Part shown: piece by piece, positions 39,662 to 48,219 of the stretch
Layout of the letters: the number at the start of each line of letters is the position of its first letter
Numbering within the stretch: the stretch's first letter is position 1
Origin: Croceibacterium xixiisoli
GTDB taxonomy: Bacteria; Pseudomonadota; Alphaproteobacteria; Sphingomonadales; Sphingomonadaceae
Direction of reading: 5' to 3'
Assembly: GCF_009827305.1 (NCBI RefSeq)
Contig: NZ_WTYJ01000002.1
Location: forward strand, 930,001 to 994,000
DNA: 64,000 bases
The notes under the pieces: model-generated
Seen by the model: only the letters and a program-made list of their open reading frames with translations
Databases searched by the model: none
Told to the model about the DNA's origin: nothing
Program-made: the position numbers and the translations under genes

Positions 39662-40786
39662 GTGTCTACTGCCGAAATTGATTACTACGAACTGCTCGAA
39701 GTTTCCCGCGATGCGGATGGGGCGGCGATCAAATCCGCCTATCGCAAGCTGGCGATGAAGTTCCACCCGGATCGCAATCAGGGGTGCGCCGACAGCGAAG
39801 CCCGGTTCAAGGCGATCAGCGTCGCCTACGATTGCCTGAAGGATCCGCAGAAAAGAGCCGCTTACGACCGCTATGGTCATGCAGCCTTCACCCAGGGTAT
39901 GGGTGGGGGTGGCGGACCCCAGCCGGGGTTCGGCGATATCGGCGATATCTTCGAAACGATTTTCGGCAGTGCGTTCGGCGGTGGCCAGCAGGCACGCGCG
40001 CGTCGCGGAGCCGATCTGCGTTACGATCTGCAGGTCAGCCTGGAAGACGCCTTTCACGGGCGAAAGACCGAGATCCGCGTGGAAGTGTCTGCATCGTGCG
40101 ATGCCTGTAGTGGAACCGGGGCCGAGCCTGGCACGGCGCGCAGCCGCTGCAACGGTTGCAATGGACATGGCAAGGTGCGGGCGCAGCAGGGGCTGTTCGT
40201 CATCGAACGGCCATGCCCCAAATGCCACGGGCGCGGCGAAATGATCGATCGCCCATGCCGGCCCTGCGGCGGTGAAGGCCGCGTCGACAAGGTGCAGTCG
40301 CTCGAGGTCGATATTCCCCCCGGGGTCGACACAGGCACGCGTATCCGCCTGTCGGGCAAGGGTGAAGCTGGCCCGATGGGTGCTCCCGCTGGCGACCTGT
40401 ATATTTTCCTGCATGTGCAGGAACACGATGTGTTCCAGCGCGAAGGCACAGCTCTCTACACGCGTGTTCCGATCACCTTCACCACGGCCGCCCTGGGCGG
40501 TTCGATCGAACTGCCGGGCCTTGATGGCGAAGTGCACAAGATCGATATCCCCAGCGGTATTCAGTCAGGCCATCAGTTGCGCCGTCGCGGTGCCGGAATG
40601 CCGGTGCTGCAGGGCCGTGGCCGGGGTGATCTGGTTACGGAAATCGTGGTGGAAACCCCCACGAAGCTGTCTGCCCGGCAAAAGGAATTGCTGCGTGAAT
40701 TCCGCGAAACCGAAACCGGCGAAGAATGCCCGGAAAGTACCGGCTTTTTCGCCAAGCTGCGCGATGCCTGGAACGATCTGACCTGA
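39662..40786 (+). CDS. dnaJ: co-chaperone DnaJ (Hsp40)
   Basis: A 374-aa type I J-protein: J domain with HPD at residues 35-37, a Gly-rich region (GMGGGGGPQPGFGD), a zinc domain with four CxxCxGxG repeats (CDACSGTG, CNGCNGHG, CPKCHGRG, CRPCGGEG) and a C-terminal substrate domain. It stimulates DnaK ATP hydrolysis and delivers clients. The start is a GTG at 39662 behind AGGGG. The stop overlaps the next gene (TGATG at 40784-40788). Confidence 0.97.
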   Translation: MSTAEIDYYELLEVSRDADGAAIKSAYRKLAMKFHPDRNQGCADSEARFKAISVAYDCLKDPQKRAAYDRYGHAAFTQGMGGGGGPQPGFGDIGDIFETIFGSAFGGGQQARARRGADLRYDLQVSLEDAFHGRKTEIRVEVSASCDACSGTGAEPGTARSRCNGCNGHGKVRAQQGLFVIERPCPKCHGRGEMIDRPCRPCGGEGRVDKVQSLEVDIPPGVDTGTRIRLSGKGEAGPMGAPAGDLYIFLHVQEHDVFQREGTALYTRVPITFTTAALGGSIELPGLDGEVHKIDIPSGIQSGHQLRRRGAGMPVLQGRGRGDLVTEIVVETPTKLSARQKELLREFRETETGEECPESTGFFAKLRDAWNDLT

Positions 40787-41253
40787 TGCGGGCGCGCCCT
40801 TCGGTCCTATTTGTCTGTCTCGGCAATATCTGCCGGTCACCCATGGCCGAAGGCGCGTTCCGGACTGCCGCTGCGGCAGCGGGGCTGGATGTGATGTGCG
40901 ATTCGGCCGGTACGGGTGACTGGCACATCGGCAGTCCCCCGGATGTGCGGGCACAGGCAGAAATGCTGCGCCATGATATCGACATCAGCGGCCTGCGCGC
41001 AAGGCAGATCGAAGCCGCTGATTACCGCCGTTTTAGCCATATCTTCGCTCTGGATCACGCCAATCTTGCCGAAGTCCGGGCCCGGGCGCCGGCAGATACG
41101 AGCGCGAAGATCGGCCTGCTGCTGGACTGTGTCAGCGGTCGCGAAGGCAGTGCTGTGGCTGACCCCTATTTTGGGGAAGACGAGGGATTCGGGGAAACCT
41201 GGCGCGACGTCAAACTGGCCGTTGCAGCGCTGGTGCAGCGTTTCGGGCCCTAG
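40786..41253 (+). CDS. low-molecular-weight protein-tyrosine phosphatase
   Basis: A 155-aa LMW-PTP with the phosphate-binding loop CLGNICRS (Cys11 nucleophile, Arg17) and the acid DPYF near the C-terminus. In other bacteria such enzymes reverse tyrosine phosphorylation of exopolysaccharide kinases or other regulators; no kinase gene is nearby. Its ATG shares one base with the dnaJ stop, so it may be produced with the chaperone under heat stress. Confidence 0.9.
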   Translation: MRARPSVLFVCLGNICRSPMAEGAFRTAAAAAGLDVMCDSAGTGDWHIGSPPDVRAQAEMLRHDIDISGLRARQIEAADYRRFSHIFALDHANLAEVRARAPADTSAKIGLLLDCVSGREGSAVADPYFGEDEGFGETWRDVKLAVAALVQRFGP

Positions 41254-41314
41254 CATCTTCATCCGGCGCAGGCCGGGCTTGCGTTCTCTTTACGTTCCAA
41301 TTATCGCGAGCGTC

Positions 41315-42682
41315 ATGGCCAAACCCAAACGTCGTTATGTCTGCGCCAATTGCGGATCCGTGACCACCCGCTGGCAGGGGCAGTGCGCCGATTGCGGTGA
41401 ATGGAACACGCTGGCCGAAGAGGCGCCCGAAACGGTGTTTTCGGCCAAGCACAGCCTGTCGGGCGGCGGTCGCCAGATCGCGTTCGAATCGCTCGCCACG
41501 CCGACTGTGCCCCTGGTTCGCCAGACGACTGGCCTGTCCGAATTCGACCGCGCGCTGGGTGGCGGCATCGTCCCGGGATCTGCCATTCTGATGGGCGGTG
41601 AACCGGGGATCGGCAAGTCGACCCTGTTGCTGCAGGCGGCGGCGTCGATCGCCCGAACAGGCGCGGATGTCGTCTATGTCAGCGGGGAAGAGGCGACCGG
41701 GCAGGTGCGCATGCGTGCCGTGCGGCTCGGCCTGGCCGATGCCGCATTGCGCCTGGCGGCAGCGACATCGGTGCGCGATATTCTGACCACGCTGCACAAT
41801 GGGCCGCCCCCGACTTTGCTGGTGGTGGATTCGATCCAGACCATGCATTCCGATGCCATCGAGGGGGCACCGGGAACCGTCAGCCAGGTGCGCGCCAGCG
41901 CGTTCGAACTGATCCGCTATGCCAAGGAAAATGGTGTCGCGCTGGTGCTGGTCGGCCATGTTACCAAGGATGGCACGATCGCCGGGCCGCGTGTGCTGGA
42001 ACATATGGTCGATGTGGTGATGAGCTTCGAAGGGGAACGCAGCCATCAATACCGGATCCTGCGGTCGCTGAAGAACCGTTTCGGCGCGGTCGATGAAATC
42101 GGCGTGTTTTCGATGGAAGGGCAGGGCCTGGCCGAGGTTGTCAACCCGTCCATGCTGTTCCTGTCCGGCCGCGAAGATCCTGTCCCCGGCAGTTCGGTAT
42201 TCCCCGCGCTGGAAGGAACCCGCCCCGTGCTGGTGGAAATACAGGCGCTGATCGTGCGGCTGCAATCCGGCGCAACGCCCCGCCGCGCAGTGGTGGGGTG
42301 GGACAGTGGCCGGTTAGCCATGCTGCTGGCCGTGCTGGAGGCGCGCTGCGGCCTCAGCTTCTCTTCCGCCGAAGTCTATCTCAATGTCGCGGGCGGATAC
42401 CGCCTGTCCGATCCCGCTGCCGATCTGGCCGTGGCAGCGGCGCTGGTCTCTGCTCTGGCCGATCGGCCGCTGCCGACGCAGGCGGTGTGGTTCGGTGAAG
42501 TCTCGCTTGCAGGGGAGGTGAGGCCGGTGGCCCATTCCAGCCTGCGGCTGCGCGAAGCGGCCAAGCTGGGGTTCGATCGCGGTCACGGCCCCGAAGATGC
42601 GGCGCGCAATGGCGACAGTCTGGCGTTTTCTCCGGTCAGCAGCCTTGCCAAGCTCGTTGACCGGATCGTCGGCACGGCATAA
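41315..42682 (+). CDS. radA: DNA repair protein RadA
   Basis: A 455-aa RadA/Sms with an N-terminal zinc finger (Cys10, Cys13, Cys24, Cys27), a RecA-like ATPase with Walker A GGEPGIGKST (residues 94-103), the RadA-specific KNRFG and a C-terminal Lon-protease-like domain. It is a DNA helicase that aids branch migration in recombination and repair. I chose the ATG at 41315. A CCGGC/GCCGG hairpin at 41263-41276 sits between the phosphatase and radA. Confidence 0.96.
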   Translation: MAKPKRRYVCANCGSVTTRWQGQCADCGEWNTLAEEAPETVFSAKHSLSGGGRQIAFESLATPTVPLVRQTTGLSEFDRALGGGIVPGSAILMGGEPGIGKSTLLLQAAASIARTGADVVYVSGEEATGQVRMRAVRLGLADAALRLAAATSVRDILTTLHNGPPPTLLVVDSIQTMHSDAIEGAPGTVSQVRASAFELIRYAKENGVALVLVGHVTKDGTIAGPRVLEHMVDVVMSFEGERSHQYRILRSLKNRFGAVDEIGVFSMEGQGLAEVVNPSMLFLSGREDPVPGSSVFPALEGTRPVLVEIQALIVRLQSGATPRRAVVGWDSGRLAMLLAVLEARCGLSFSSAEVYLNVAGGYRLSDPAADLAVAAALVSALADRPLPTQAVWFGEVSLAGEVRPVAHSSLRLREAAKLGFDRGHGPEDAARNGDSLAFSPVSSLAKLVDRIVGTA

Positions 42683-42692
42683 TTCCGCGCTC

Positions 42693-43220
42693 ATGGGTGG
42701 ATTTGATATCGCTGTGTTGCTGGTCGTGGGTGTTTCTGCGGCTGTCGGGTTCATGCGCGGCTTCGTGCAGGAAGTGCTCTCGCTTGCCGCACTGGCCGTA
42801 TCGGTGATTGCGATCCGCTATTTCCACACCGATTTGACCGGCGGGCTGACCGACATGGTCGGCTCTGAGTCGGGCGCCGCCGTGCTGGCATTCGGGCTGT
42901 TGCTGCTGATCCCCTATTTCGCGGTGAAGCTGCTGGCACGGCAGGCAGGCAAGACGTCGCGCGGATCGGTGCTGGGCCCTGTCGACCGCGTGCTTGGCTT
43001 CGGCTTCGGCGCGGTGAAGGGCGTACTGATCGTGGTGATCGTCTTTTCGCTGCTGGTGCTGTTCTACGACACGATCTGGGGCCCATCCGGCCGCCCGGAA
43101 TGGATAACCTCCGCCCGCACCTATGCTTTCGTCAATGCCAGTTCGGATGCGATGGTCAGCATGATTTCCGAACGGCATGAACAGATGGAACTGGAAGCGG
43201 CAGCAGCTGCCAGCGAATGA
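42693..43220 (+). CDS. cvpA: CvpA family membrane protein
   Basis: A 175-aa protein with four hydrophobic segments and the CvpA signature (DIAVLLVVGVSAAVGFMRGFVQEVLSLAALAVSV). CvpA was found by its need for colicin V export and is now linked to envelope integrity. The stop overlaps the start of the IscU-like gene (ATGA at 43217-43220). It is 10 bp after radA. Confidence 0.88.
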   Translation: MGGFDIAVLLVVGVSAAVGFMRGFVQEVLSLAALAVSVIAIRYFHTDLTGGLTDMVGSESGAAVLAFGLLLLIPYFAVKLLARQAGKTSRGSVLGPVDRVLGFGFGAVKGVLIVVIVFSLLVLFYDTIWGPSGRPEWITSARTYAFVNASSDAMVSMISERHEQMELEAAAAASE

Positions 43221-43636
43221 GCGAAGCGGCACGTCTCTACACGCCCGAACTGCTGGGTCTGGCGGTCGAACTCGCGCAATGGCCGGCGCGGCCCGATGCC
43301 ATGCACCATGGGGCCGCCCGAGCGGCAGCCTGCGGCAGCACGATCGACATGGATCTGGATCTCGATGATCAGGGGCGGGTTGCATCGCTGGGCCTGCGTG
43401 TGCGCGCCTGCGCCGTGGGGCAGGCCGCAGCGGCGATATTCGCCCGCCATGCCATCGGGCGCGATCCGGCGGATCTGCAGTCCGCTCTGGCCGGGATGGA
43501 AGAATGGCTGGCCGGTGGGGATTTGGCTCCGGAATGGCCGGGGCTGGATATGATCGCGCCCGCGCGCCATTTTCCCGGTCGCCATGGGGCCATGCTCCTG
43601 CCGTGGCGGGCGGCCCTGGCGGCACTTTCTGTCTGA
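43217..43636 (+). CDS. IscU/NifU-like scaffold protein lacking the third cysteine
   Basis: A 139-aa protein with an IscU/NifU-N-like pattern. Two of the three ligand cysteines can be placed (ACGSTI near residue 39 and ACAVGQ near residue 64), but the third (HCS- or CCS-like in IscU) is replaced by GRHGAMLLPW near residue 121, and the Asp after the first cysteine (CGD) is replaced by Ser. Such alphaproteobacterial proteins are annotated as iron-sulfur scaffold proteins, yet the loss of ligands argues for another role or a different binding mode. It is coupled to cvpA. Confidence 0.75.
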   Translation: MSEAARLYTPELLGLAVELAQWPARPDAMHHGAARAAACGSTIDMDLDLDDQGRVASLGLRVRACAVGQAAAAIFARHAIGRDPADLQSALAGMEEWLAGGDLAPEWPGLDMIAPARHFPGRHGAMLLPWRAALAALSV

Positions 43637-43698
43637 GATCAGGCCAGGAGATAAGCTGGGGTCAGACGGCTCGAGCCGGCGCCTGCGGCCAATTTCGG

Positions 43699-43722
43699 CC
43701 CCGATTGCCGTCCCCATCGGGG
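43699..43722 (+). terminator. possible terminator after the IscU-like gene
   Basis: CCCCGAT (43699-43705) pairs with ATCGGGG (43716-43722) around a 10-nt loop, followed by ATATCTTCG. The stem is short and the U-tract poor, so this is tentative. Confidence 0.35.
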
Positions 43723-43827
43723 ATATCTTCGCATAACCGCCATCCACCTTGATATTGCTGGTTGTGGCATTGGTCGGGACGTGGTGGGGTCTGGCTGAGG
43801 GGCCGCAACGTGATTTCGAAGAAGACC

Positions 43828-44895
43828 ATGCCAGACCCAGATCATTCCCTGCCGTCATCCCCTGTTCCCGACGCCCTGCGCCTGCGCATCGATCGCGCGG
43901 CTCTGGGGGACAACTGGCGTCTGCTCAATGACCTGTCGGGCGCGGCCACAGCCGGCGCTGCGGTGAAGGCGGATGCCTATGGTGTGGGGGCAGAAGTGGC
44001 CGTGCAGGCCCTGCGTGATGCCGGCACGCAGCAATTTTTCGTCGCTCACTGGCGCGAAGTCCCGTCCTTGCTGCAGCATGTGCCTGCATCCGCAATTGCC
44101 GTGCTGCACGGGCCCGCCAACAGCACTCAGGCCGAATTCGCGCGCACGATCGGCGCCCGCCCGGTGATCAACAGCCTGCATCAGGCCCGGCTCTGGCATG
44201 CGGCCGGTGGCGGTGCCTGCGCGCTGATGATCGACACGGGCATGAACCGCCTGGGCCTGGAACCGGCGCTGGTAACCGATCCCGCTATCACGGCGCTGAA
44301 ACCGGGTCTGGTGCTGTCCCATCTGGCCTCTGCCGATGAAGATGTGGCGCAGACGCCGGCCCAGCTGGCCTTGTTCCGCGCCGCTTCTGCCGAATTCCCC
44401 GATGCGCGGCGCAGCCTGGCGAACAGTGCCGGCATCGCGCTGGGCAGCGATTACGCCTTTGATCTGACCCGTCCGGGCCTGGCGCTTTATGGCGGCACGC
44501 CCCGCGCGGAACTTGCCGGACGCATTCGCCAGGTGGCTTTCCCGCAGGTGGAGGTGCTGCAGATCCGCCGCCTCTCCGCCGGTGACAAGGTTGGTTACAA
44601 CGCAACCTATGCTGCGCCCCATGCCCTGACTGCGGCAACGGTGGCGCTCGGTTATGCCGATGGCTTTTTGCGCAGCAGGGGGCCGGGCGGGGCGCTCTCA
44701 TGCAACGGGCTGGCCCTGCCGATCATCGGTCGGGTGTCGATGGATATGGTGGTGGTGGACTGCAGTGCAGCAGATGATCTGCGCGAAGGCGATTGGCTCG
44801 ATGTGCCATTCGATCTGCCGCAGGTTTCCGCAGCATCCGGGCTGACACAATATGAATTGCTCACCACCCTAGGGCGCAGATTCACGCGTTGTTGA
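43828..44895 (+). CDS. alr: alanine racemase
   Basis: A 355-aa PLP enzyme making D-alanine for peptidoglycan. The PLP lysine is Lys47 in AAVKADAYGVG, and the catalytic Tyr257 lies in KVGYNATY; RVSMDM in the C-terminus is also conserved. I chose the ATG at 43828, preceded by GAAGAAGA; a GTG or longer frame to 43762 is possible. The 191-bp upstream gap holds a CCCCGAT/ATCGGGG hairpin (43699-43722) that may terminate the previous operon. Confidence 0.95.
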   Translation: MPDPDHSLPSSPVPDALRLRIDRAALGDNWRLLNDLSGAATAGAAVKADAYGVGAEVAVQALRDAGTQQFFVAHWREVPSLLQHVPASAIAVLHGPANSTQAEFARTIGARPVINSLHQARLWHAAGGGACALMIDTGMNRLGLEPALVTDPAITALKPGLVLSHLASADEDVAQTPAQLALFRAASAEFPDARRSLANSAGIALGSDYAFDLTRPGLALYGGTPRAELAGRIRQVAFPQVEVLQIRRLSAGDKVGYNATYAAPHALTAATVALGYADGFLRSRGPGGALSCNGLALPIIGRVSMDMVVVDCSAADDLREGDWLDVPFDLPQVSAASGLTQYELLTTLGRRFTRC

Positions 44896-44903
44896 TGTGA
44901 TTG

Positions 44904-44927
44904 TTGCACCGCACATACTGCAAGTGC
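44904..44927 (+). promoter_or_regulatory. TGC/GCA-rich dyad upstream of phaR
   Basis: TTGCA (44904-44908) and TGCAA (44919-44923) form a spaced dyad in a stretch rich in TGC and GCA, 34 bp before the phaR start. PhaR of Paracoccus binds TGC-rich DNA and represses itself, so this could be the autoregulatory site; this is inference from motif likeness. Confidence 0.35.
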
Positions 44928-44960
44928 TAAGTGTAAACTATCGCTATGGGAGTGAGCCGA

Positions 44961-45521
44961 ATGGCCAATGCCGAGACTGCGGGTGCAGAACCCATCATTA
45001 TCAAGAAATATGCCAATCGGCGGCTCTATAACACCAAATCCTCGAGCTATATCACGCTCGATGATCTGTCCCGCATGACCCGCGAAGGGGTCGAATTCCA
45101 GGTGCTCGACGCCAAGACCGGCAGCGACATCACCCATGCGATCCTTACGCAGATCATCATGGAGGAAGAGGCAAGCGGCGAGCAGATGCTGCCGACCAGC
45201 TTCCTGCGCCAGCTGATTTCCATGTATGGCAATTCGATGCAGGCGCTGATGCCGCCCTATCTCGAAGCGTCGATGGACAATTTCCGCGCCAACCAGCGCA
45301 AGCTGCAGGAAAGTTTCGCCGCCAGCATGGGCCCGGACGCCTTTGCCAAGTTGACGGAAAACAACATGGCGCTGTTCAAGGCAGCTGCTTCGGCCTTCAT
45401 GCCGGGCACCAAGGCGGCTGCGCCAGCACCGGCAGAGCCCGCCGCGACCAGCGATGACATCGCCGCCATGCGCGAACAGATGGCCGCCATGCAGAAGCGG
45501 CTGGACGAACTCGACAAATAA
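44961..45521 (+). CDS. phaR: polyhydroxyalkanoate synthesis repressor PhaR
   Basis: A 186-aa PhaR. The N-terminal DNA-binding domain has the hallmark IIKKYANRRLYNTKSSSYITLDDL, followed by the PHB-accumulation regulator domain (ILTQIIMEEEASGEQMLPTSFLRQLI) and an Ala/Pro linker with a short coiled coil. It senses polyhydroxybutyrate granules and represses phasin and its own gene. The PHA synthase genes are not in the window. The ATG at 44961 has GGGAG upstream; an ATG at 44946 is less likely. Confidence 0.93.
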   Translation: MANAETAGAEPIIIKKYANRRLYNTKSSSYITLDDLSRMTREGVEFQVLDAKTGSDITHAILTQIIMEEEASGEQMLPTSFLRQLISMYGNSMQALMPPYLEASMDNFRANQRKLQESFAASMGPDAFAKLTENNMALFKAAASAFMPGTKAAAPAPAEPAATSDDIAAMREQMAAMQKRLDELDK

Positions 45522-45523
45522 GC

Positions 45524-45552
45524 CGGACCGAACGCAGGTCCGTTTCATTTCG
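45524..45552 (+). terminator. intrinsic terminator of phaR
   Basis: CGGACC (45524-45529) pairs with GGTCCG (45537-45542) around a 7-nt loop and is followed by TTTCATTTCG. It begins 3 bp after the phaR stop. Confidence 0.7.
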
Positions 45553-45584
45553 TCTCTCGACTTTGCGGGGGACGAGGCACTAGA

Positions 45585-45626
45585 GTCGTCGCGGTTCCTG
45601 GCGAACCACGACGGCTTCATGTTTTT
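45585..45626 (+). terminator. strong hairpin with U-tract in the proS leader
   Basis: A 13-nt arm (45585-45597) pairs with 45603-45615 at 12 of 13 positions (one a G-U pair, one C-A mismatch) around a 5-nt loop, followed after six bases by TTTTT (45622-45626). It lies 90 bp before the proS start and after the phaR terminator. It could be an attenuator in the proS leader or the end of a short independent RNA (about 45553-45626). Confidence 0.5.
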
Positions 45627-45715
45627 CGCGCTGCGCATCCTGGCGATGGATGATCGATCCCCGCCGATGGTCAGGGCCGGAAGGCACCCCTTTCCATTTC
45701 ACTGCAGGTTTTTCG

Positions 45716-47257
45716 ATGTCCGCAATCCGCCACGCATTGTCGATCAAGCGCGAAGACGATTTCGCGCAATGGTATCAGGAAGTCATCTCGGCCGCCGACA
45801 TGGCCGAGGAATCGGGCGTGCGCGGCTGCATGGTCATCAAGCCGTGGGGCTATGGCATCTGGGAACGCATGCAGCGGCTGATGGATGCTCGGATCAAGGC
45901 CGCCGGCGTCCAGAATGCCTATTTCCCGCTGTTCATTCCGCTCAGCAATTTCGCCCGCGAAGCCGAACATGTCGAAGGTTTCGCCAAGGAAATGGCCGTG
46001 GTCACCCACCATCGCCTGGTGTCCGATGGCAAGGGCGGCCTGATCCCCGACCCTGAGGCGAAGCTGGAAGAACCGCTGGTCGTTCGCCCCACCTCGGAAA
46101 CAATCATCGGCGATGCAATGAGCCGCTGGGTGCAGAGCTGGCGCGATCTGCCGCTGCTGCTCAATCAGTGGGCCAATGTCGTGCGCTGGGAAATGCGCAC
46201 CCGCATGTTCCTGCGCACCAGCGAATTCCTCTGGCAGGAGGGGCATACCGCGCATGAAACCCGCGTGGACGCCGTCGCCGAAACGCTGCGCGCGCTGGAA
46301 ATGTATCGCAGCTTCGCCGAAGAAGAACTCTCCCTGCCGGTGGTGGCTGGCGAAAAGCCGGAAAACGAACGCTTCCCCGGTGCCGTTTCGACCTATTCGA
46401 TCGAGGCGATGATGCAGGATGGCAAGGCGCTGCAGGCCGGTACTTCCCATTATCTGGGCACCAGCTTCGCCCACGCCTCGAACATCCGCTATCAGGATCG
46501 CGAAGGCGGGCAGCAGCTGTGCCATACCACCAGCTGGGGCGTATCGACCCGCATGGTGGGCGGCGTCATCATGACCCATGGCGATGATGACGGTTTGCGC
46601 GTGCCGCCGGCCATCGCCCCGTTCCAGGTCATCATCCTGCCCATGCTGCGCGAAAATGACGGCGATGCGCCGCTGATCGCCTATTGCGAGGAACTGCGCG
46701 CGGCGATCGCTGCAAAGGATGCGCTGCGTGAACCGATCCGCGTGCTGCTCGATCTCAAGCCCGGCAAAGCAGCGGCCAAGCGGTGGGATTGGGTGCGCAA
46801 GGGCGCGCCGGTGATCATAGAGGTCGGCCCGCGCGACATGGAAAACGGCAAGGTCAGCCTGCTGCGGCGTGATCGGCTGTGGAACGATGCCGGCAAATCC
46901 GATTTCTCCTTCCCCAGCCGCGATGAAGCGGTTGACGGGATTGCCGCGCTGCTGGTCGATATCCAGCGCTCGCTGTTCGAAGAAGCCGCCGCCCGTCGCG
47001 ATGCCAATATCGTGCGTGACATCGACAGCTTCGATGCGCTGGCGGATTTCTTCAATGCCGACGCCCGTTTTCCGGGCTGGGTCGAAGTGCAGTGGTCGAA
47101 GCCGACCGGCGCGGCGCTGGATGCGGTGGTGGAACGGCTCAAGGCGCTGAAGCTGACCTTCCGCAATGTTCCGCTCAACGCCGATGCGGCCAGTGGCGCC
47201 TGCATCTTCACCGGCGAACCGGCGGTGGAACGGATCTACGTCGCGCGCGCCTATTGA
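45716..47257 (+). CDS. proS: prolyl-tRNA synthetase (archaeal/eukaryotic-like type)
   Basis: A 513-aa class II synthetase that charges tRNA-Pro. Its length, the N-terminus with DFAQWYQEVISAADMAE and CMVIKPWGYGIWERMQ, the absence of an editing (INS) insertion and the class II motif RWEMRTRMFLRTSEFLWQEGHTAH place it with the archaeal/eukaryotic-like ProS rather than the 570-aa bacterial type. I chose the ATG at 45716; the frame to 45650 is longer but atypical. The leader hairpin (45585-45626) may regulate it. Confidence 0.94.
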   Translation: MSAIRHALSIKREDDFAQWYQEVISAADMAEESGVRGCMVIKPWGYGIWERMQRLMDARIKAAGVQNAYFPLFIPLSNFAREAEHVEGFAKEMAVVTHHRLVSDGKGGLIPDPEAKLEEPLVVRPTSETIIGDAMSRWVQSWRDLPLLLNQWANVVRWEMRTRMFLRTSEFLWQEGHTAHETRVDAVAETLRALEMYRSFAEEELSLPVVAGEKPENERFPGAVSTYSIEAMMQDGKALQAGTSHYLGTSFAHASNIRYQDREGGQQLCHTTSWGVSTRMVGGVIMTHGDDDGLRVPPAIAPFQVIILPMLRENDGDAPLIAYCEELRAAIAAKDALREPIRVLLDLKPGKAAAKRWDWVRKGAPVIIEVGPRDMENGKVSLLRRDRLWNDAGKSDFSFPSRDEAVDGIAALLVDIQRSLFEEAAARRDANIVRDIDSFDALADFFNADARFPGWVEVQWSKPTGAALDAVVERLKALKLTFRNVPLNADAASGACIFTGEPAVERIYVARAY

Positions 47258-47345
47258 TCGCGAAAATCGGGGCGGGGTGCATTGCACGCCGGCATGGTGT
47301 AACAGGCAGTTACGGGAAGGGGCACTTTAACCGAAAGGAAGTGTC

Positions 47346-47699
47346 ATGAACCTGCCTGCCCGATATGCCGCCGCCGCCCTGATACTGGCGGTTCCAGTCA
47401 CCGCCTACGCGCATCATGGCTGGAGCTCCTATGATGAAACCAAGCCTGTCACCATCACCGGTCCGCTGAATTCGGTCAGCTGGGGCAATCCCCATGGCAC
47501 CGCCAGGGTCAACTGGCGCGATCGGCAATGGGATGTGGTGCTCGCCCCCACATCGCGGATGAACACGCGCGGTTTGCAGCTGGGTGATATCGACAAAGGG
47601 CAGCGCGTTACGCTGACCGGCTATCTCCGCCGCGATGGCACGGCGGAAATGCGGATCGAACGGATCCGCGTGGGTGACAAGACGGTCGAACTGCGCTGA
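47346..47699 (+). CDS. DUF6152 family exported protein
   Basis: A 117-aa protein with a signal peptide ending near AYA and the family start HHGWSSYDETKPVTITG. It also contains LAPTSRMNTRGL. DUF6152 proteins are small OB-fold-like periplasmic proteins common in sphingomonads; their function is unknown. AAGGAAG precedes the ATG. It lies 6 bp before the DUF6644-like membrane protein, and the two are probably co-expressed. Confidence 0.82.
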   Translation: MNLPARYAAAALILAVPVTAYAHHGWSSYDETKPVTITGPLNSVSWGNPHGTARVNWRDRQWDVVLAPTSRMNTRGLQLGDIDKGQRVTLTGYLRRDGTAEMRIERIRVGDKTVELR

Positions 47700-47705
47700 T
47701 CGACC

Positions 47706-48182
47706 ATGCTGCTGTGGTTGGCAGAGGGGCTAGACGACGCTGGCATCGGCCCATGGGTGCGGGAAGTTGGCTGGGTCTACCCCTGGGTCAATGTGCTGCA
47801 CCTGCTCGGGCTGGTGATGCTGGTCGGCGGGATCGGCCTGCTCGATCTGCGTGTATTGGGCCTCTTTCGTGATCTCCCCCTGGCAATTCTCTCGCGCGTG
47901 CTGACGCCGGTCGCGGTGATCGGCTTTGTGGTCCAGTTGCTGACCGGCCTGCTGCTGTTCGCCGCCGATGGGCCGACGCTGGCCAATGCGGCGCTGTTCC
48001 AGGCGAAGCTGGTGCTGCTGGCGCTGGTGATGGTCAATGCTGGAGCTTTTCGGGTGGCGTGGGCCCGGCAGCCGGCGCACATCCGCCGCCATCCGACGCC
48101 GGCCCTGCGGCTGTCGGCGCTTGCATCGCTGCTGCTGTGGCTGACCATCGCCGCGCTGGGGCGGTTGATCGCCTATTACTGA
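47706..48182 (+). CDS. DUF6644-like membrane protein
   Basis: A 158-aa protein with four hydrophobic segments (near residues 27-47, 60-85, 95-115 and 135-155), matching the DUF6644/DUF2214-like family. Its pairing with a DUF6152 protein is recurrent in sphingomonads as I recall. The function is unknown. The conserved histidine in VLHLLGLV could bind haem or metal, but this is speculative. Confidence 0.78.
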   Translation: MLLWLAEGLDDAGIGPWVREVGWVYPWVNVLHLLGLVMLVGGIGLLDLRVLGLFRDLPLAILSRVLTPVAVIGFVVQLLTGLLLFAADGPTLANAALFQAKLVLLALVMVNAGAFRVAWARQPAHIRRHPTPALRLSALASLLLWLTIAALGRLIAYY

Positions 48183-48219
48183 GCTTGAGGTAACAGAGGC
48201 GCAGGCCCATATAGCGGGG

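Noticed and set aside
43749-43931. TTG-start frame with a hydrophobic N-terminus upstream of alr
   Set aside because: It overlaps alr in another frame and lacks a ribosome-binding site.
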